DNA from: Paracentrotus lividus
Lineage: Eukaryota; Echinodermata; Echinoidea; Camarodonta; Echinidae
Length of the DNA: 64,000 nucleotides
Assembly (NCBI GenBank): GCA_940671915.1
Contig: CALNVZ010002974.1
Location: 42,517,703 to 42,581,702 of the forward strand
Direction of reading: 5' to 3'
Shown: one piece after another, positions 30,961 to 40,329 of the stretch
Layout: each line of letters starts with the position of its first letter
Position numbering within the stretch: the first letter of the stretch is position 1
Translations under genes and position numbers: made by a program
Notes under the pieces: generated by a model
Told to the model about the DNA's origin: nothing
Database searches by the model: none
The model's input: only the letters and a program-made list of their open reading frames with translations

Positions 30961-31435
30961 GGAAATGTGACTAATCTGCAACTTTTCCTGGTAGATTTGA
31001 AGGAGATCATGCAGTACTTGCTGACCCCTGTTCCATCGGCATGTCAGATAACTTCTTTGCAAAAAACAGAGAAAGCAAAGGGCCTGCAATACTTACTCAA
31101 AGACGTTAGAAATTCACAACCTCTAACCAGTGGCAAGACATTGGTGGTTGAAGATGGAAATGCTCTGTTCTACTACCTCAAAGAGATACCTGCAAACTTC
31201 AAAGAAATTGGCATCAACATTTTCAATGTAGTGTCATCAAAATCTGACATCATCTTAAGCATTGACATGTACAAGCCAGACTCGGTGAAGTCAAGTGAAT
31301 GGAAACGACATGGGTGCACAGAAAAGAGAATCCTTACAGGAGGAAAGACCAAAAGACCATCTTATTGGAAGCAGTTCTTGACAAATGATGACAACAAGAA
31401 ACAGCTCATCCATCCAGATAACAAAGTAGCACATA
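30961..31435 (+). CDS. Conserved uncharacterised multi-copy gene, 3' truncated
   Basis: This long open frame reads LKEIMQYLLTPVPSACQITS, SGKTLVVEDGNALFYYLKEI, IDMYKPDSVKSSEWKRHGCT and finally RPSYWKQFLTNDDNKKQLIH. I recognise the pattern (K-IM-Y-LTPVP ... GK-L-IEDGNALF-Y-K-IP ... DMY--DSIK--ER-RRG ... W--FL-N--NK-QL) as an unnamed family repeated in invertebrate genomes. The family normally continues after NKKQL; here it runs into a CATATGGG hairpin repeat at 31436. No stop or frameshift occurs in the conserved part. The start codon shown by the ORF (30967) is probably not the true one. A partial copy lies at 26262-26342. Function unknown. Confidence 0.65.
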
Positions 31436-31546
31436 TGGGTTTCAAGTGGGCCATATGGGGCCCATATGACCAATAGAACCCACATGGGCTGGCCCACTTT
31501 GAACACACATGACAAAAAAACACACATGGGCCCCATATGGGCTATA
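31431..31546. repeat. Small palindromic repeat built on CATATGGG, split by a transposon
   Basis: CACATATGGGTTTCAAGTGG is inverted as CCCACTTTGAACACACATG, and GGCCATATGGGGCCCATATG is palindromic. Its right end 'ccccatatgggc-ta' is interrupted by the element at 31547-32605 and resumes as 'tatatgggcaatc'. Hence three nested layers: gene, small repeat, fold-back. Confidence 0.6.
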
Positions 31547-32605
31547 CCGTGTGTCTAAAAAAAAACGTAACACTTTTGAAATGGTTGCCAAATTGAGCAT
31601 ATATAATTTTATGAAAAAATGTTGATATGTATGGAAAGCTAAAGGACCAACCTTTCATATGATATGAAAAAAATTGAAAAAAAAAAAATCATGCTTCGAT
31701 GAACACTGTTCACTTAAGTTAGAGGTATGAAAATGCGCCTGCGCAGGATTTTTCCTTCCAATTTTGGACTGGTAAATTACTTGTAGCTTACAAAATAAGG
31801 TCGATATGAGATATTCATGATCGATGGATCAAAAGGATATTTTGAATACCTTGAATATGTGGTGTGTGTGTATGTGCGTGTGTGTGTGGTTTGTGTGCGT
31901 GTGATAATTGGTTTGAGCAATTGCTTGATGGAATTAATGTTTCAGTGATTTATCGATTGATTTCAATGATCAAAATGAGTGACTGGTTAATAATTTGATT
32001 ATTAATGGAAAAAATGATCCACCAAACTTTCGGAAGAAAACTGATAAAAAAGCAAGGAGTAGCTGAGAGGATGGGAAGAAGGTTGTGTGTGTGTGTGTGT
32101 GTGGGGGGGGGGAGGACAGTGGGTTGCGTAATGTCAATTATGATTTGGAATATTTCAATTAGCCAATTCACATTCTTCCTTAATCCCGTACACATCAACC
32201 AGATCAATGATACAATAAGATGGGAGTGGAAGTGTGTGTGGGGGGGGGGGGTGGGCGGTGGTGTTTCGGATTGATGAATAACACAGAAAAAGGGAATGGT
32301 ATTCAAGGTATTCAAAATATCCTTTTGATCCATCGATCATGAATATCTCATATCGACCTTATTTTGTAAGCTACAAGTAATTTACCTGTCCAAAATTGGA
32401 AGGGAAAATCCTGCGCAGGCGCATTTTCATACCTCAACTTAAGTGAACACTGTTCATCGAAGCATGATTTTTTTTTCAATTTTTTCATATCATATGAAAG
32501 GTTGGTTCTTTAGCTTTCCATACATATCGACATTTTTTCATAAAATTATATATGCTCAATTTGGCAACCATTTCAAAAGTGTTACGTTTTTTTTGAGACA
32601 CACGG
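31547..32605. mobile_element. Mariner-like fold-back element (1.06 kb)
   Basis: TA|CCGTGTGTCTAAAAAAAAAC at the left and TTTTTTTTGAGACACACGG|TA at the right; arms of about 320 bp (31547-31865 against 32290-32605) share ggttgccaaattgagcatat, cctgcgcaggat and other blocks. The TA duplication and the GTGTGTC-A-rich end are typical of mariner. The centre carries (GT)n and G-runs (about 31860-31905, 32084-32112, 32237-32252). No transposase. ORFs such as 31950-32333 (-) arise from the simple repeats. Confidence 0.85.
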
Positions 32606-32879
32606 TATATGGGCAATCAACTGTATAGATCTACTGTGTGTTTGTGTTGTCTTGACTCATGTAGAGTGTAGGCCTAGGTATAACCCAGTTTATTTTCGCT
32701 GCTTATGCAGAATTTCAATATTCCAGGGTATGTCTTATGTTGGCTTTATAATTATACTAAAGCGTAAGCCATCCTCTCTCATTTAGTGCTGCAAAAGATG
32801 TTAATTATACCAAGTTTCATGTTGGTTTCTTGGTAACACTAGCTGCATGAGCACTAAATCTGAATTTGTGATGCAACAG

Positions 32880-33118
32880 CCAGGGCATTTGTGAGACAGA
32901 CAAAACCTCACAATGCATACTATGAAAGTGAAAAATGCTTCCTGAAAGGTGTCTCGGCAGGAAAAGTCACTTTTTCTGAAATTGACTCTCAACCTCGCAC
33001 TGATTCGGATGTGAAGGAAATGGTGCATGGAGAACACCATAATAATCAAACTCCACTTTCTCAGTTATCTGTTAGATTAGTTTCAGTTTCCCCTAGACCC
33101 AATGCACCTTGTGCATAG
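32880..33118 (+). CDS. Possible exon upstream of DUF4806 copy 2
   Basis: After acceptor gtgatgcaacag the frame reads ARAFVRQTKPHNAYYESEKC and is open to a TAG at 33118. Composition is plausible for protein, but I recognise no domain, and no donor is evident before the stop. It may be an N-terminal exon of the DUF4806 gene in an allele with lost phase, or chance. Confidence 0.25.
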
Positions 33119-33254
33119 ATCTCGGTGTTGTAAAACGCCTGATTTGGAGTTGGCTTAAGGGCCCCATTGGAAATGGATGCCGCATAAGTCTAAATACCTC
33201 GCAACAAATATCAGCCTCACTTATTTCATGTCACCCATATGTTCCTTGTTCAAG

Positions 33255-34058
33255 ATTCCTTTTACCACCATTTCCTTCTGTTGACCGTTTCTAAAGTCTG
33301 TTTGTCTACATTTGTAGTTCAGTGTTCCTGTCAACCCATGGTGACTATGCAGATGATTTGCTCAAACTCTTTGTTGGCAATTGGGGCAGTTGGATGGATG
33401 GGACATTACATTTTGCTCTCAATGAAATACATTTTTTCTTTTGTATTTCAGATCAGAGGATGTTCAATCTTCTTGAAACTGTGCTACAAAAGCTAGATAG
33501 GCATGAGCGACTGCTCATTGAGATAGCAATTAGGCAGGGAGGGCCAATGACAGCTGATCCAGAAGTAGATGAAGACGTGGATCTGCCACAATTACCCTGT
33601 GATAGTCGGGAGGCTCTTCAAGAGCTCAACACTCTCCTGGAGAATTCTGGAGCTGCCCGCAAAAAAATTGGTAAGCCAAATGTTCTACGTAACATTTCCC
33701 CCCTTTTTTTTTTGGGGGGGGGGGTCCTTTCTCATCTATAAGAGTACATGGCCATGCGATTTGAACTTGCCCCATTTTGTGTTACGGCACCAAAATAAAA
33801 AAATTAATGCACCCATCACAATCAAGGTGTCTTAGCTCAAAAATATAGAGGCTACTTTATCCCCATCAAACTATACATTTCCTAAAAGGAAATATCCTGA
33901 GGGTATCAAAATGGTATTCAAAATAAAGTCAGGAGAAGTGGTAACACCTTGTGTGGGAAAATGTTTGATTTTTAACGGCCCTATTGGTAGATTTGGAGCT
34001 CCTCAACTTTCCTCACTTTGCTCTGACCCGTAACCTTTCACCATATTTGAACGCATGG
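33255..34058 (+). repeat. Segmental duplicate, copy 2 (with 28190-28983)
   Basis: Non-coding flanks as well as the exon are shared with copy 1. Copy 2 carries extra bases around 33318 (cattttgtagtt) and a longer T/G run at 33702-33723. Confidence 0.85.
33452..33670 (+). CDS. DUF4806-family gene exon, copy 2
   Basis: Acceptor ttgtatttcag, donor AATTG|GTAAGC. It encodes DQRMFNLLETVLQKLDRHER to ALQELNTLLENSGAARKK. Compared with copy 1 it has one extra A in the A-run before the donor (219 against 218 bp). Removing it restores phase 0, which fits the next exon at 34876. The protein differs from copy 1 at about nine positions, most of them conservative, as expected of a once-functional duplicate. 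Confidence 0.7.
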
Positions 34059-34302
34059 CTACATGTAGAGTGACTTGCAGTATGCATACCCTCCTCATTA
34101 TGCATTGCTGCCTTCTCTACGTAGCTATAGGTCTAATCAGTCTGCATACTATTACTTCCAAAATGTGAGCCTACATGACATGAATATTTGCTGGGGTTTT
34201 TTTTCAGAACTTTTCATGGATTTACAGCTTTTTTATTTGGACTATAACTTTGGGCTTCTTGAAGGATTGGAATTTTCAGTGTTGCACTGCTGGATCGTCA
34301 AA

Positions 34303-34530
34303 ATGGCAAAAAAACAAGGGTAAAGCTTCATCTGTTTCAGAAAGAAAAAGAGTAATTGAACTATGACAAGCAGGTAAAAGCAGTAGAGACATTGCACAGA
34401 TATTAAACCGAAGTTACAGATTTGTTAACAGCCACCTTGGCTAAAAAAGGAATGGCCTCATCTCTCAGACATATAGTGGGAGGCCAAGAATAGCAAATTG
34501 ACTGTCCAAGCAAAAAGGTTTATCACTGAT
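34303..34530 (+). pseudogene. Tc1/mariner transposase N-terminal helix-turn-helix relic
   Basis: Read across frame steps, the segment gives VSERKRVIEL, stop, QAGKSSRDIAQILNRSYRFV, then KKGMASSLRH and SGRPRIAN. This is the paired-type DNA-binding start of Tc1-like transposases (E---I--L---G-S---IA--L--S---V-------------GRPR). The catalytic DDE part is absent. It lies inside the intron of DUF4806 copy 2. Confidence 0.6.
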
Positions 34531-34875
34531 TTTGTGAAGAACAAGTGGTGTCAGGGGTATCTGAAAGCTACAAAGACCTTAAATTAAAGTGATTTACTAC
34601 CTGGTGGAGTAACTGTTTAAACATGTATCCTCTGTACTTTGTTGCAAGAGAAAAAAAAAGAAGTTTCTTTGAAAGATATGGAAGCTATGAAAAGTTTTGT
34701 CAGGTTAATGCCATGAGGTATGCATTCTTATGTGCGCCACCCTAAAATTAAAGATAACGAGCATAATTTGATTTTATACAAAAAAAAGCTTATGAATGTG
34801 ATGTGGATTGTGAACCATCTGATCAGAAATCAATAGTACAAAATAGCTTTACAATTCTATTTTTATCTCTTACAG

Positions 34876-35001
34876 ACCAGGATCATCAGCCTTGTTGGAG
34901 TCACAGGTGCGGTGGTTGTAAATAATATATTGAAAGCCATCGTAGGACATGCTGTAAGCAAGACTTACAATCTCATTGGAACAAAGGAGAAAGAGTCCTA
35001 A
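34876..35001 (+). CDS. DUF4806-family gene, terminal exon of copy 2
   Basis: After acceptor tatctcttacag: TRIISLVGVTGAVVVNNILK, then AIVGHAVSKTYNLIGTKEKE, S, TAA. This matches the DUF4806 C-terminal half (L---L--IGG--V---V--IL--L----LA--YNW-G---K-), here with V/T in place of some glycines. The frame is open, 42 codons. It joins in phase 0 to 33452-33670 if the extra A there is ignored. The family is uncharacterised. Confidence 0.75.
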   Translation, partial: TRIISLVGVTGAVVVNNILKAIVGHAVSKTYNLIGTKEKES

Positions 35002-35374
35002 GTTGCAGCTTTGCAAAGTTTAAACTCAGTTGTCAAAAGCAAGTCTACTTTGCTCTCAACCAAGAGTTTTTTTCTTTCGTTTATCTTTTCATCATGAAAC
35101 CTTTTTTTTCCCTTCATATATGACCACTTTTCAGTTCACTTTTCCACTTTCTTTTTTTCTTCTGTTGTTCCATGATGTTTGTAAATTTTAACTTCTGGGA
35201 GAAAATTACATTCAACGAAATTGAGAAGTGCTGCATTGGATGCTGGGAGTGCATGGCAATGGCACTGTGGAGATGTTGCAGCTGGCCAATTATTTTTTGT
35301 AGATTTAGTTTCAAAGTGAGTTTAGGGCCAATATTATTTCTTTTATTTCGTTTTTTGCTGGCATCTGTGAAGAG

Positions 35375-35491
35375 GAAGGCAGATATAGTGGTAGTGGATC
35401 CCGACAGAGAGAGAGCAGCTTTGCAAATACACGACATCCTGCCATTTATGAGCAGTTTACTGCGAGATGTGGAGGTCGAGGATCCACTGTA
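35375..35491 (+). CDS. Possible short terminal exon (RKADIVVVDPDRERAALQ)
   Basis: Open frame SVKRKADIVVVDPDRERAAL, then QIHDILPFMSSLLRDVEVED, PL, TAA. It is evenly composed and looks like a genuine protein end, but I cannot name it. Upstream in the frame the sequence is hydrophobic and low quality, so the left edge is set at the basic residues. Confidence 0.35.
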
Positions 35492-36001
35492 ACATGTGAG
35501 TGCCTTTGGAGACGACGACATTACTGGAACTGAAAACGACCATGGACTCTATATGTTTATTTAGAACGCTTAATGAACGGAGAAGAGAATCTTTGGAGTG
35601 GAATTTTCGTTATGTTTCCAGAATAGTCAAATTACATTACTCTCGGTAGATCTCAAACAAGGACTAGAGTACAACCCTTTGTATTGTATTAAAAAGAGAC
35701 TCGTTATAATAAAAGGATAGAGTAACCTGAAACAACGGATGATTTTGTAATTAATTTCATATAGTCCGACTACATTATTTTAAGCTGGATAAATAGTGTT
35801 CGATCGAGAGATCATATAGCTGTGCTGCAAGAAAGTGAAAACAGTTTTGAACACATGGAAGCGAGAGCCTGAGTTTGAGAAAAAGAGCAGAGAACTGAGA
35901 TTGATTTAACATCATTCATTCCAAAACACAACGGATATAAAATCCTATTAAAATACTATAAAATAGTTCTAAGTAGTAGTACTGGGTTATGTTGATACCA
36001 T

Positions 36002-36290
36002 GGTGAGTTCAGGAGAAGCTGAGATGGTACCACCTGTTATCCCAGCCAGGGAACTGGACCCCTGCCTTGCATCTCAGGTGGCTGAAATTCAGCGTCTGAC
36101 TGAGACAATGTCTTAATCTATGGACAAACCATCATTTACTGATGATCATGATGAGAGAAGACATGTGTCGCACGCTGTTGACGACGATGATATTCTCAGC
36201 ATTTTAGCTGAGCATAATGGCATGGATAACATGTCGTTGGGCAATTCTAACCAGCTCAACATTATGGTCTTACCATGGATTTAATACCAA
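36002..36290 (+). CDS. Unrecognised ORF, possible gag-like start
   Basis: From ATG 36002: VSSGEAEMVPPVIPARELDP, then CLASQVAEIQRLTETMS and a TAA, after which the same frame stays open as SMDKPSFTDDHDERRHVSHA with an acidic run. The Glu/Asp-rich, coiled-coil-like start resembles gag-type N-termini, but there is no zinc knuckle or other signature. Confidence 0.3.
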
Positions 36291-36549
36291 CATTAAACTT
36301 CGATGATGATGTATCTATGACAACGGTCTGTCGAAGTTCACCTAGCTCGCTGAACGAATGATAAAATCTGTCATTCTTCTTCCGAAAAAATAGAGTTTAA
36401 ACAAGATAACTACTCGTATTTGACCTCCCAGTAATGCACCAGCGGCTCAACAAGACGTAAGTGTTCCCTAGCCTAGAAAGGGCTCCTTTAATGCACAGAG
36501 GGCTCAATTGAGCAAAATTTTCAGTTAGGGAGTTATTCTAACTGATGCT

Positions 36550-36735
36550 ACAAGAAAGCAACTGTCCTATTTGAAGCAACTAGAGTATATTGCAAAGGAT
36601 GTGAAACAATGTTTTTTCAAGAAGCTCCAAGGAATTTCAGAAGAGGAGTGTTGTGCCCTGTTTCAGGAGGCAACTGTATCATTAAATATAAAACAAATAG
36701 GAAGATGGCGATCAACTAAAGGCAGGAAATGTATG
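36550..36735 (+). CDS. Unknown conserved gene fragment (second copy of 24.75 kb)
   Basis: The frame reads LKQLEYIAKDVKQCFFKKLQ, GISEEECCALFQEATVSLNI and KQIGRWRSTKGR. The decayed copy at 24753-25060 continues further, with KTREEAWQEI-type sequence. Here the frame leaves the shared part at about 36725. Domain unknown. Confidence 0.5.
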
Positions 36736-36865
36736 GTTTTCTTGTGGAAAGCCACAAAACACTCACAGAGATGATTACCCGCTTAGAGGCAATTCGGGAC
36801 CCAGCACCTCCTAATCAAACTCAACTGAAAAATGGTAAACACCTGATGAAAAAATGCATACAAGC

Positions 36866-36920
36866 CGTGCCATCGTACGTGTTTTATGATTTTGAATGCC
36901 GTCAAGATGAAGCCATTGTT
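36866..36920 (+). pseudogene. Possible DNA polymerase B-like scrap (PSYVFYDFECRQDE)
   Basis: Fourteen residues resemble the first exonuclease motif of protein-primed DNA polymerases (FYDFE, where Asp and Glu bind metal). Nothing polymerase-like surrounds it. It could equally be chance or part of another nuclease. Confidence 0.2.
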
Positions 36921-36973
36921 GGGAACACCCCTTCTCCCTCGGCAATAGAGGCCGATTTGCTGTCGTACAGACA

Positions 36974-37162
36974 ATGGGATCTGGCGTCTATGTTAGTGTG
37001 AGGGAATATAAAAAAAAAATCAATGAAGACGGCTTGAAGCAGTGGCGGCCGACAAAGAAAGGGATCCACCTGCGGATGGACGAATGGAGAGATTTCGTCA
37101 ACAAAATAGACAGTGTTGACGCAAAAGCAAGAGGCGGAAGACCCATTTCAAACCTAGCGTGA
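36974..37162 (+). CDS. PC4/SUB1-like DNA-binding domain
   Basis: The frame reads GSGVYVSVREYKKKINEDGL, KQWRPTKKGIHLRMDEWRDF, VNKIDSVDAKARGGRP. The pattern (V-VREYK-K------------PTKKGI-L---EW---) matches the C-terminal PC4 domain, a single-stranded-DNA-binding transcription and repair cofactor domain. Length (about 50 residues) is right. The A-run at 37011-37018 may hide an indel. It lies in a cluster with SWIM and YqaJ fragments, so it may be a domain of the same mobile gene family; that is inference. Confidence 0.55.
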   Translation: MGSGVYVSVREYKKKINEDGLKQWRPTKKGIHLRMDEWRDFVNKIDSVDAKARGGRPISNLA

Positions 37163-37179
37163 AAAACTAGAATCACGGT

Positions 37180-37503
37180 TTGTTTAAAAGGAAAGAAAAC
37201 GTCTTAACCCATCCTACGGACTGTCCCTTCACGCCATTGAAAAGGATCAGGCCGACAACTTTTGACGGAGTAGACTGGTTTCTTAATGATAATTTGGATT
37301 CATCTCTCACTGTACATTCACTTAATACAGATGAAAGGGCTATGGAGGCTGAACTTCGTGCGAAACATGTCAGAGCCATCAGACTTTTGGGTGATTTTAT
37401 AACCTACAAACATGTCAATACACCCGCCGCATTGCTCAGGCTGCCTGGAGGAACTACCATCACGGACCGACCACTTTTGTCTCAACTATGCAGACGGTTT
37501 TGA
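37180..37503 (+). CDS. Unrecognised ORF following the PC4-like domain
   Basis: 107 codons, MFKRKENVLTHPTDCPFTPL to LLSQLCRRF. The composition is protein-like and the antisense frame is a shadow. RPTTFDGVDWFLNDNLDSSL and a Leu/Arg-rich helix-like section are visible. No domain recognised. Confidence 0.35.
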   Translation: MFKRKENVLTHPTDCPFTPLKRIRPTTFDGVDWFLNDNLDSSLTVHSLNTDERAMEAELRAKHVRAIRLLGDFITYKHVNTPAALLRLPGGTTITDRPLLSQLCRRF

Positions 37504-37689
37504 AAGATGAAAATCACGAACGAGAAGAAGTTGTGTAATCCTGTTTTGGATACTTCATTTTGCCCTTTAAAGTTCCTACATTCACTTCTTTTGTCTTTCA
37601 GGACTTCCAACCATGGGCTGGATGTAAACAACATGCTTTTCTCTTCATTGCTTTAAGGATAACAGCAACAATTAAATGGTAATGGAGGA

Positions 37690-37878
37690 TGCACGTTGGG
37701 CTGCGGCAGGACTGTAGCTCATACCCATGGATATAACCGCTAATCCCTCTCTCGGTTTGCCAAGGATACATCATCAGAATGTTCAACATTACAAGTTCAG
37801 GAATGAAACCTACCCCCACTGTATTTAATATCATTTGGTGTTGAAAGTGATGGAATCCAGAATCTAACATTCATGGGT
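37690..37878 (+). repeat. Compact copy of a sequence scattered over 38.65-39.38 kb
   Basis: Three consecutive blocks here (gttgggctgcggcaggactg... ; ctgtatttaatatcatttgg ; gatggaatccagaatctaac) occur in the same order but far apart at 38658-38790, 38927-38955 and 39358-39377. The first block alone is about 130 bp with few differences. Confidence 0.8.
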
Positions 37879-38003
37879 AAAAAAGCAAAATGCAGATAAT
37901 ATTAGTTAAAAATGCAGAAATTGTATAATAAAGACTTATAAAGGCTTATTTTCAGATTTAGGTTATAATGGGGCTTATTTCATTTTGTCTTACTTTTTAA
38001 CAG

Positions 38004-38398
38004 ATTTAAGAGATTCCTGTTCTCACATAGGAGCCATCCTGTCTAAAGTAGAGGTAGCAGTCTCACTGGGGTACACAAGAAAAGCCTGCACAGATGTACC
38101 ATGCTGCTGGAACAACAACTTCGTGTGAAAGGTGCAACCAGCTAAGGTCGCCAACATTGACTTTAGAAAGAAAGAAAAAACATCATCTGGACATAAGAAA
38201 GCAAAGGTATCCGTTGTATCGATACAGGAAGAACAGACACAATTTTTAGACCTGTTGAAACGACTGCCAAGGAATGATTAACCTGTTGGACTGAGTCTCT
38301 TTCATAAATACTCAGAAAAATATCACACAACAAAGCCAGTACCAACTATTGTACCTCTGCCACCATCACTTCGCTCAATTTCATTCCGTCCACTTTGA
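38004..38398 (+). pseudogene. SWIM-type zinc finger gene fragment
   Basis: After acceptor tttttaacag the frame reads LRDSCSHIGAILSKVEVAVS, then CTDVPCCWNNNFV. C-S-H at the start is the C-terminal half of a SWIM motif (CxC...CxH), and the ACTD--C-WN--FV stretch is typical of the SWIM proteins that carry a YqaJ nuclease. A TGA, then KVQPAKVANIDFRKKEK, and a TAA after LPRND break the frame; KPVPTIVPLPPSLRSI follows. Each stop needs only a one-base change. Such proteins are multi-copy in echinoderms and cnidarians and are probably mobile. Confidence 0.7.
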
Positions 38399-38456
38399 AT
38401 GAAGAAACTGACAATCAAATAGACAGGATAATGAACATTAAACTTACGTCGGAACA

Positions 38457-38662
38457 GTTGAACACATCGAAAAGATAACAGTGAACCAGAGTCAATCACC
38501 TGAATGGAAAGACTTCAGAACAGGCCGCATTACAGCTAGCATCGTACACGATGTCCTCCACACAAACCAAAACACACCCGCAAAGTCAATCATAACGAAA
38601 ATCTGCAAGCCATCACTGAATGAGCTCCATGTTCCTTCGATACAATGAGGGAAGTGGGATGC
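38457..38662 (+). pseudogene. YqaJ-type recombinase/nuclease domain, copy 1
   Basis: The frame reads VEHIEKITVNQSQSPEWKDF, RTGRITASIVHDVLHTNQNT, KSIITKICKPSLNELHVPSI, Q and a TGA where the family has Trp (Q-W-G). The signature S--W---R-GRITAS is the start of the YqaJ viral-recombinase fold, a lambda-exonuclease relative. The catalytic Asp/Glu-x-Lys part lies further on and is not seen: the sequence passes into the scattered repeat at 38658. One frame step separates it from the SWIM fragment. Confidence 0.75.
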
Positions 38663-39664
38663 ATGTTGGGCTGCGGCAGGACTGTAGCTCATACCCATGG
38701 ATAACAACTGCTAATCCCACTCTCGGTTTGCCAAGGATACATTCATCAGAATGTTCAACATTACAAGTTCAGGAATGAAACCTACCTATGAAGAAAGGCC
38801 AGGTGACCAGTACGGTATTCCATTCCCGATATAATTCTTTGAATCATGTTTTCATATTGATTGAAACCGTCCATATTTGTTTTAATTGCATGGGGGAGCA
38901 GGTGATATACGTTCATTGATATCCCAACTGTATTTAATATCATTTGGTGTTGAATATAGAATAGAATACTTTATTGTCTTCTAAATACATGTATGCTAAG
39001 AAGAAATCGAAGCAATGAATACCGGTTTAAACTGGATCCAAAGGCAAAGGTACTTATACTCAAATCTGCCTTCAAGATTTTTTTCCTTTGGATGACTTTG
39101 ATGATGGGCCAAGCAAAAATAAATTCCAGCTTGATCACCATGGGGTAAAGCATTTATGCATTATTTAAACAATTATGCACCAATTCATAGAAGAAATGGC
39201 TATGCCTCCTAATGTCAAGCTTAGCCGTCAAAGAGGTCTTACCTGTCACCTTTGCAAGAAGAAATAAGTCTCAAGAACGATCCTCAAGAGACATCTAAAG
39301 TTTTTGCTCCCAGGTGATGATCAACGTGCCTTGGCATCATTGGAGGGGGAAGCAATTGATGGAATCCAGAATCTAACAAGCATCATAAATCATTGGTCTC
39401 CACAAAAGTAGTGAGGGACGGTATGTCACTTGGTATTTATTCATTTCTTCTTTTTTTTCCCTACACATTTCTCTCAGGATAATGCTGAACTGCACTGCAC
39501 AAGAAGAAAAGCTGCCAAAATGGGTTCATGCCACACCAGCCACTTGAGGAACAAAAGCAAAACAAGGTGCTGCCCTGCAGTCTCTTTAGAGGTACATGAT
39601 AATGCCCAACTCCCAAATAAATAACAAGGCTGTCAACATTCAACTGACCATACTGTTGTTGCAG

Positions 39665-40110
39665 GTAAAGAGACCACTTCGACATGTGCTCCAGAGGTGG
39701 CCATTGAAGAGGATATAGAGCGATCAGGTCTTCCTCTTTCGCTTTCAACACTTGCGGCCAAAGCGTCAACAGTGGATGAATTTCTAGACAGTTTGCCCAT
39801 TTACACTACCAGCATGGTGTCCGACATCAAAGCTGAAACAAAAGGCCAAGCAGATAACACCAACTGGCATGAACAGTGAGTTGAGTGTTGAACTGTTGGT
39901 TGCTCATCAAGTTATGACAAGAGGGCGAAAGCTGGTCGATAACAATGAACCAAAATCGGACAACCTTATCAAGAGGATAAGTGGACAAAGAGCAACAGAA
40001 AAATTAGACATACCTTCACTTAAAAATGGCAGGGAACTTGAGCCAGAAGCCCGTCAAAAGTATACAAAGCAGCAGCAGTTGCGTCATGCTGAACTTCATG
40101 TCAGTTGCAG
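39665..40110 (+). pseudogene. YqaJ-type recombinase/nuclease domain, copy 2
   Basis: From the acceptor-like tgttgttgcag the frame reads ETTSTCAPEVAIEEDIERSG and later SDIKAETKGQADNTNWHEQ, then TGA. Shifted by one base it continues VAHQVMTRGRKLVDNNEPKS, DNLIKRISGQRATEKLDIPS, LKNGRELEPEARQKYTKQQQ. This matches W---R-GRITAS--H-V------------NLI--I-G-------P-L--G---EP-A---Y of YqaJ nucleases; the GRE-E residues belong to the active site. The RxGRITAS part is garbled by the indel. It is clearly a different paralogue from copy 1. Confidence 0.75.
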
Positions 40111-40329
40111 GGTAATATGCCAGGATCAACCTTTTCCGTTTGCCGGGCAGGAGTTTTTGGTAATATTGACATGCCCCGGACGTGGTACTACAGAGACTGG
40201 TGCATGCACAAACCATAATTATGAACTGGCTTACTCATGCTACTACATGTACATTGCAAGGCTGCCTAGAAGCCACAATACTATTACCACATCAAGATTA
40301 TTCTCTGCCCAAGACTGTCCAATAAGTTA

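Noticed and set aside
31950-32333. 127-codon His/Thr/Pro ORF on the minus strand
   Set aside because: It reads the GT and G simple repeats in the loop of a fold-back.
37690-38790. CRISPR-like or tandem array
   Set aside because: There are only two copies of a 130-bp block, about 970 bp apart, with no regular spacing, in a eukaryotic context.
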